64,000 nt of DNA from Pyrus communis (taxonomy: Eukaryota; Streptophyta; Magnoliopsida; Rosales; Rosaceae), in assembly GCF_963583255.1 (NCBI RefSeq), contig NC_084819.1, positions 16,957,616-17,021,615 on the forward strand. The letters are read 5' to 3'. Made by a program: the position numbers and the translations under genes. How positions within the stretch are numbered: position 1 is the stretch's first letter; each line of letters starts with the position of its first letter. Under the pieces are notes generated by a model. The model was not told the origin of the DNA. It was given only the letters and a program-made list of their open reading frames with translations, and ran no database searches. Below, in pieces: positions 57,734 through 64,000 of this stretch.

Positions 57734-59480
57734 TCAGGGTGGTGATCCTGGTTTATTCAACAGTCAAGGGATATATCCTCAACCCACTAGTGCACCATAT
57801 CTTGCTGGGAAAGAAGTATGTAACGCATTTATTATTTGTCTGCAGTATCTCTGATGCGCTTGATGGTTTATCATGAGAAACAAATTTAAAAAAAGTATAT
57901 AGTTGCTTCTGTCTCTGAACCTCTATTTTCCTTACATATAATATAGTTTACCATTTCTTAAATACATAAGAAGTACAGAGTAAACTCTCACCCAGCCCTT
58001 GATTTTGGCACACCTTTGAACATTTAATCACCTTGCTACCAAGTTGTGTTAGTTCTAGATGTTATTTCTCACTACCTTAAATTATTGTTGATGCAGGATG
58101 TCACGGTCATTTTCAGAAGAAGGGGAGGAGACGACCTGGAACAAAACCACACCCAATGGGCAAGAACTGTCCGTTCCTCTCCAGATGTAATTGAGATGAC
58201 ATTTTTTCCTATAGCAGCCCTACTGGAAGAGATACCTGGAAAAGAGCACCTGACTCGAGCTATTGGTCTTTACCTTGAATGTACGACAAATGAAATTGTC
58301 ATAATAGATCAGTTAGAGTTTTCTTTTTCCTGTAGTGTGCTCTAGCGTCAGCAGTAAGGTAATCCTGATAAACGGTTTTGAAATTCTTCTTGTAGATAAG
58401 CCTCCAATAGAAGAGCTGAGATATTTCCTGGAGTTTCAAATTTCTCGAATTTGGGCTCCTGTATATGATAGAAATATTGGGCATCAAAGAAAGGAACCTG
58501 TTTGCCCATCCTTGCAATTCAGCATAATGGGGCAAAAGCTTTATGTCAGCCAAGAACAGGTACGTCTTTTTCCAGCAATCAATCTCTCTTCACTGAGCTC
58601 TTCTATCCTTTAGGAGGCATATATCTGTCTTTGGACAAAATGAGACAAAAATTTGTTCCATTCTCTTTGGGCGGGGCCTGGATTGTATGAGACAGTGGGA
58701 CATCACGTCCTTGAGATGTATAAATAGCCATTTCATTATTTTTTGTGATTTCGCAGTCTGAATTTGATTCATGGTTTGATAAAAAAACCTTAGTTGTCAA
58801 AATTACACATCGTTCTTGGTTATGTCGTGTAATCCCCATCAATGAAATTTTACAATGTGCAGGTTACTGTTAAACGGAAGCCAGTCACAGGCCTACGGTT
58901 ATATCTAGAAGGAAGCAAGCAGAATCGACTTTGTATCCATCTTCAACACTTAGCATCTCTTCCAAAGATCCTTCGACCATATTGGGACAGTGATGTGGCA
59001 ATTGGTGCTCCCAAGTGGCAAGGACCTGAAGAGCAGGACAGCCGATGGTTTGAACCAGTAAAATGGAAAAACTTCTCTCATGTGAGCACTGCACCAATCG
59101 AGAACCCTGAAACCTTCATAGGGGATCTCTCTGGTGTCTACATAGTCACTGGTGCACAGCTCGGAGTGTGGGACTTTGGATCGAGAAATGTCTTGTACAT
59201 GAAGCTGTCATATTCTAGGCTGCCAGGCTGCACCGTACGGAGATCCTTGTGGGATCATATGCCAAATGAAAAGTCAAAGAAAGCAACATCCATGGGCGAC
59301 TCAAGTTCAGGTTCAAGAGAACATGTCGCTGGCAACAAGTTGGTGAAGGTTGTGGACATGTCTGAGATGAGCAAGGGGCCACGAGACCATCCTGGTCATT
59401 GGCTGGTTACCGGCGGAAAGCTTGGCGTGGAGAGAGGGAAAATTGTTTTAAGAGTGAAATATTCGTTACTAAGTTATTGA
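56170..59480 (+). CDS. MACPF domain protein (CAD1/NSL1 family)
   Basis: Seven exons, 56170-56427, 57103-57341, 57427-57622, 57738-57815, 58097-58280, 58396-58559, 58863-59480, join to about 578 aa. The N-terminus MGENAAALHTAVNSVQALG and DTRLLYCKG are typical of the plant family (closest in memory to Arabidopsis At1g14780, related to CAD1 and NSL1). The MACPF core includes WDPASLA-SFIENFGTHVITS, GGKDVIYVKQHHSS, YKPPIEELRYFLEFQ, RLYLEGSKQNRLCIHLQHL and a C-terminal VDMSEMSKGPRDHPGHWLVT. In Arabidopsis these proteins restrain salicylate-linked cell death and immunity; pore formation in plants is not established. Intron 3 must use GC rather than GT at its donor (AAG|GCTAGT at 57623) to keep frame; the next exon starts GGTGGTGATCC. 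Intron 3 holds a (TA)n tract (57707-57732). Confidence 0.9.
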
Positions 59481-60262
59481 GTCGTTTATACATTTGCAAG
59501 ATTGATGTGCACAGTGGTGGTTTTTTGTTAGGTGAGAGGTAGTGTCTTTGGTGTTCATCTTGCATGTAACCTTTGGCTGTGTGATGGACAAAAAGAGTGA
59601 GAAGAGGATTGTGTCTTTGGGTGGTTTTAGAGTGAGTAGGTGCTGCCTCTTGAGATGTGTTTGTAAGTAAAAAGTTTGATATGTTAAGTTAATTTCGTGA
59701 AAGAAGCCACGTTTTAGAGCAATTATATCCCTCATTTACTAGGATCATAATTAATTGAATTGTTCCTTAAGGTGGAAGAGTTGTCCTCTTTCATATGTTT
59801 AGCAAAGCTTAACAAAAATAAACGAAAACATACACAAATGAATCTAGTTACAAAGGTTTGGAGAAAAAAAAATTGAAGCTTGAGGGCTTTTGAGATGTCA
59901 ATAAAGAAGCACTAAGTTGTGCTTGATGTTACATGTTTAGAACTGGTTCTATTTCTATTTATTTTCCAAATATACAGTTTATTGTCGGGTTTTCTCTAGT
60001 TTTATTGTCTATTGATAGTTTGTAACCAGTTCTTTTTGTATTTATTTTCTAATTCTGTGCATTTACCAAAAACAATTAATGAGAGAGAAATATAAACATA
60101 GTGGCATACTTAGCTGGATGTATAAAATTTGCATCTACATCATTGATGTGATATTATACTTTTACAAAATCAGAGATGATAACTGCAAAGCAGTTTTATG
60201 GATAATTAATTTATGAATATATAAGTCTATTTTTGTATATGTAATTGTTCTCCAGAAATGAT
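59481..60262. other. Intergenic between convergent MACPF and expansin genes
   Basis: Contains the two 3' UTRs. AT-rich; no other gene seen. Confidence 0.6.
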
Positions 60263-61333
60263 CTAAAACTGGCCACCTTCAAAAGTCTGTCCAAACTGCC
60301 AACCAGCCGGCACGACATTGTAGCTGGTGACGGTGCGTCCGTCGCTAGTGGTGACCTTGAAGGAGAGCCTCTGGCCATTGAGGTAGGAGTTGCTCTGCCA
60401 ATTCTGGCCCCAGTTTCTTGACATGGGTAGCCACCCTGTCCTAGAACCCTTGATAGACACTGCACGGACGTCCCCTGCACCCCCAACATTTGTGATCAAA
60501 ACCAAGTTGAAGTATGAGTGGCCATTGATGGTGAACCTTATGCCTCCTTTCTTCAGACATGGAACCCTAAACAAGAAAATTACAACTAATTAATCACTAC
60601 AAATGTGTCTTTAAGCTATTACAATTTTCTCTCGTTAGTAGCAGGTCTGGTATGTTATGTTGTTAGACTGTCAATTAAATCCTTGATAAGTTGAATTCAT
60701 CTTGTTTAGATATGTTACCTTCTAAAGAGTACTGGGACAATTCCACCACGATATTCAGCGATATGCAAGAAAGCAGGCTCAGCCAAATCAAAGTGTTGAA
60801 GAGGAGGGTTGCACCAGCCACCGTTGTCGTTAGACAAAGCATTATTAGGAGGACAGAAGTTGGTGGCTGTGACAGTGATGACACCGCCCGGGAGGCACCA
60901 TTTGGGGTCACTCTGATGGTTGCATCTTAGTTGGTAACACGCTCCGCAACTCAAACCACTGTTGAAAAGAGCAGTGCTTAGAGCTGCGGTGCTAGTCCCG
61001 TACCCCTGGCTGTACAAGTTTCCATAACCACACGCACCTCCTACAAATAAGAGTAGACCCGAAATTTGCGTATATGAAAAACTATAACATCAAATGGTGA
61101 ACAAAATTGGTGAGCGTAGCGGCTCTCATTTAGCATTTAGAAATGATTAACCGTAAGCACTATATAAAGAACGTAATCACTTCAAGCTTACCCATTGTGC
61201 CAACAGCATCACTGCCACCATAAAATGTTGCATGACCAGTATGCCATCCGCCATCGGAGGCATGCGTGACTTGAAGACTTAAGTGGCATATGAAGAAGAG
61301 AAACTGCAGGATCTTCACTGCTTTCATAGCCAT
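60263..61333 (-). CDS. Alpha-expansin
   Basis: Three minus-strand exons, 61333-61192, 61040-60719, 60566-60263, give about 255 aa, normal for EXPA. A signal peptide (residues 1 to about 26, [20 protein letters not shown]) precedes the GH45-like domain with [27 protein letters not shown], paired cysteines and the HFD motif ([11 protein letters not shown]). The C-terminal carbohydrate-binding domain shows [39 protein letters not shown] and [13 protein letters not shown]. Alpha-expansins loosen cell walls non-enzymatically at acid pH during growth and fruit softening (family knowledge). Intron positions in phase with the conserved EXPA pattern support the model. A second in-frame ATG lies two codons after the first. 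The gene is convergent with the MACPF gene. Confidence 0.95.
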
Positions 61334-61392
61334 TGTTTGATCTTAATCAATTTGTGAGTGTCTGTGTGTTCGTGAGTGAAAGGGTGGCTCGG

Positions 61393-61400
61393 CATATATA
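61393..61400 (-). promoter_or_regulatory. TATA box of the expansin gene
   Basis: On the minus strand TATATATG lies 60-67 bases upstream of the start codon, with a short leader between. Position fits a plant core promoter. Confidence 0.55.
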
Positions 61401-62284
61401 GTAAGGAAAAAGAGTAGCGAGTACCGTTCGAGCATTGAAAAATGAATAGTTGGGTGCGATTGTCACGTTGAGCTTGAGCCGAACTCAACAACCGTACTAA
61501 ATGGTTTTTAATCACCTCATGACTGATTACTATTAATTTAATAATATATACGCATGTAAAATGTTATATGTTGGATTCTCCTTAATTTCTAATTCCAACT
61601 TAAAAACTAGAGATTTTTCAGTATAATTTCAATCTAACATGTATTATATATAAAATATGCATTATTACTTTTTAGGTCAGTAACTTATTCAGTATTACGT
61701 TCACTCATATAACATCACATAATATTGAAATGGCCACAACTCAAAATATTTTGGAATCAAAACCCTAGTTCGCTACTCACTCGAGCACTCTTCTCTATGT
61801 CATTTTTCTTAATTATTTTAAATTTAACTTGGGAATTTAGTTTAATTTCCTCTAAACCGACAAACACATAACTAGTAATGTAAATTGTCAACCCCTAAAT
61901 ATAAAATTTTGATGATAATTTAGTTTAAACATAATTGTATTTTGTTTAGAGGAGGGGCAGTCTGAGAAAAATTTGAAGGATCACGAGGGAGTAGGAACAA
62001 TAAAATAGGGTTGACCTGGAAATTACAGTGACGTGTACTAATTGTTGGAGGGTTGAATCACATGGAGGATTATATTATAGATTGATTGGTTGAGCTACTG
62101 GCCGTCCCAATAAGGGGTCTTGTTAGGGAGATGATGATGTGGCAGTAGAAGTTGAGACAAGGTTGGAACTTAGAAGCACATCCCAAATTATAGTTTCCAA
62201 AACCAAAAAATTCTATTTATTAATATGATGAAACAGATATAGGTTACGCAAGTTAGTTAAGATAGTGTGAACAGTTCGCAATCA

Positions 62285-62885
62285 AGTTCAAGTTTACTAT
62301 TTTGCATATTAGAGTAGTTTAAATGGTCAATCTTAGTTTACTAAGTTTCTTGGTTTTCAACATTAGAGTAGTTTAGTAGTAGCTAAAGTCAAAATTTTGG
62401 GACAGTTTGAGGTTGTTGTTAAGTCAACCGTTAACTAGTGGCGTGGCGCCTAGGTGGACAATGACCAAGTGTCACGTGCCAATATAGGGCTCATGTGGAT
62501 ATTAAAAATTTTAAAATTATAAAAGAATTTAAAATTAAAATAAAAAAAAATTAAAAAAAAAAAACTAAAACCCTAAAATTTATGCTTTTAATTTTAAATT
62601 TGAAATTGTTTTTTAATTTTTTAATATCCACGCGGCCTAGATTGATATGTGGCACCCAGTCATTGTCCACGTAGGTGTCACGCCACAGGTTAATTGCTGA
62701 CTTAACAACAACCTTAACGGATGTATGAAACCGTCCCAATATTTTGACTTCAAGTACCACTCTCAATTGAATAATAATAATAAAAAATAAAAAAAATAAA
62801 AAAATAAAAAAAATAAAAAAAAACTTAATATACCAAATGTTGAAAATTAAGAAATTTGAAAATAGTAAACTGAAATTAACCCTTA
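62285..62885. mobile_element. Large inverted-repeat element, about 0.6 kb
   Basis: Inverted pairs in order: GTTTACTATTTT near both outer edges, TGGTTTTCAACATTAG / CAAATGTTGAAAATTA, AGTCAAAATTTTGGGACAG / CCGTCCCAATATTTTGACT, GTTGTTGTTAAGTCA / TGACTTAACAACAAC, GGTGGACAATGAC / GTCATTGTCCAC. The centre is A/T-rich. It folds almost entirely on itself and has no coding sequence. Confidence 0.7.
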
Positions 62886-62997
62886 AATATATGTCCTAAT
62901 TAACATGCGTGCATGTTCATTGTTTCACTTGAAGTAACGTAAAGATGATGAAAATGAGGAAGGTCCTACATCTAGCAGGTAAACCAATGTTTTCATT

Positions 62998-63194
62998 GGA
63001 AAGAGATCCTCTTCGGATCTCTTCTACCAAGGTCACCGGATTAAGTGATCTGGACTCTTGAAATTTAATCCGATGCCTAAAAACAGGGGTCCCTTTAAAG
63101 GTTATAATAATTTTAACCGTTGGATCAAATTTCATAAGTCCGGATCACTTGATTCAGTGGTCTTGGTGGAAGAGATCCGAAGAGTATCTCTTTC
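62998..63194. mobile_element. 197-bp MITE with 9-bp TSD
   Basis: Ends GGAAAGAGATCCTCTTCGG and (inverted) GAAAGAGATACTCTTCGG, each continuing ATCTCTTC-ACCA. A 9-bp direct repeat GTTTTCATT flanks the element (62989-62997, 63195-63203), suggesting a Mutator-like origin. Confidence 0.8.
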
Positions 63195-64000
63195 GTTTTC
63201 ATTAGCATTATGTTAGGGTAGCCCACGCCAGGTCAGCAATTATACATCTCATAAAAGTTCTTCATAAGCACACACTCACTCCATGTATGCACCTTTGAAG
63301 GGCGCTTTAAGTCTTTATGATCGTACATAGGGCATCCCTCACCCTCCAAATTAAGGTCACACATGCATGCTACAGAAAACAACTAAAAATAACTGTAAAA
63401 TATTGCACGTGCTAGGTCAAGGAAATCCAACGGTGGAAAAATATTACCCAGGTGTTCAATTCTTTCTCTGCGTATAGATTGCAAGTCACCGGAGAATATG
63501 TGATGGTTCAATCTTTCTAATTTCCTTTATATTTCTATATGTAAGTATAGTTGTCTTTGTTTTTACATTTTAGGATTTATATATCTTCAGGGGCAGATTC
63601 ATTCACATACTCTGGTGGTCCCGAGACCACCCCAGGAGTTCGAAGGAGTGCTTGTGAGGACCTCCATGATCACCCAACGGTCTGGGCAGATGATGGAAGA
63701 GAGAATACCACCAGAGCTGTGTAGATATTGTGCAATAGAAGATTTAGAACAAGAAGAATGATTTAATTTTAGACGAGGAGGAACACAGAAAAGACAACCA
63801 TGGTTTTGCTATTCTTGGACCTTGGTTCCAACGAAGAAGATTTTCTCTCTCTATTTTCCTCGTGACCAACTCTTCATGTAGTACCCAACCAATACTTTTT
63901 ATACCATATATTTGACACCATTATTATTTTTTTCTAAAATTCACTTTTCTGAAAAATATTTCGTAAAATATGACGAGCTCATAGTCACCTGAACTTTCAT

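Larger units (their letters stand above)
61401..64000. other. Intergenic with two MITE-like elements
   Basis: Upstream region of the expansin gene and beyond. The final 500 bases include CCCGAGACCACCCCAGGAG near 63619 and other mixed sequence that I could not assign. No supported gene. Confidence 0.5.

Overview
The window is nuclear DNA from a flowering plant, most likely a woody Rosaceae such as apple or pear. The evidence is AT-rich intergenic DNA, GT-AG introns, plant-only gene families (SAUR, DTX-type MATE, PLS/E-type PPR, alpha-expansin, plant MACPF), Cassandra TRIM retrotransposons and many small TIR elements. The species assignment is inference from overall resemblance, not from a search.

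Layout. 1-3.3 kb: an Expp1-like secreted/membrane protein gene (9 exons, +) and an intronless SAUR gene (-). 3.3-15.1 kb: gene-poor, with several MITEs, local tandem duplications, an orphan coding-like exon at 7.6 kb (-) and a hAT-like element with an 8-bp target duplication. 15.2-18.5 kb: a two-exon MATE/DETOXIFICATION transporter (+). 19,768-33,274: one 13.5-kb CACTA (En/Spm) transposon with matching termini and a 3-bp target duplication (ACT). It carries subterminal GCGCGACGAA-type repeat arrays, a decayed tnp2/TNPD-like transposase, a decayed Transposase_24/TNPA-like gene, and near its left end a small intact two-exon gene (93 aa) that looks like a cut-down Transposase_24 core, plus a decayed second copy and a roughly 190-bp near-perfect palindrome. 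33-46 kb: TE-rich, with a 170-bp MITE abutting the CACTA end, a duplicated 0.7-kb segment, a hAT-like element split by a Cassandra solo LTR, a complete Cassandra element (two LTRs, PBS, PPT, TSD), a possible chimeric leucyl-tRNA-synthetase-derived mini-gene (-), and a PIF/Harbinger element with a G-box-containing tandem array. 47.3-50.4 kb: a Raf-like (ATN1/HT1-type) protein kinase, 6 exons (+). 50.8-52.4 kb: an intronless E-class PPR gene (+). 53.2-55 kb: two non-autonomous DNA transposons. 56.2-59.5 kb: a MACPF gene, 7 exons, with one probable GC-AG intron (+). 60.3-61.3 kb: an alpha-expansin gene, 3 exons (-). 61.4-64 kb: intergenic with two MITE-like elements.

The host genes show no operon-like relation and appear to be independent single genes. 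The unusual part is the CACTA element, where an intact short protein, a decayed paralogue, long palindromes and binding-site-like repeats lie together at one end, next to full-length transposase genes that are clearly broken. That arrangement would suit a surviving regulator or titrating protein, but this is a hypothesis. All exon structures were read by eye from splice signals, reading frame and remembered family patterns; none has transcript support here.
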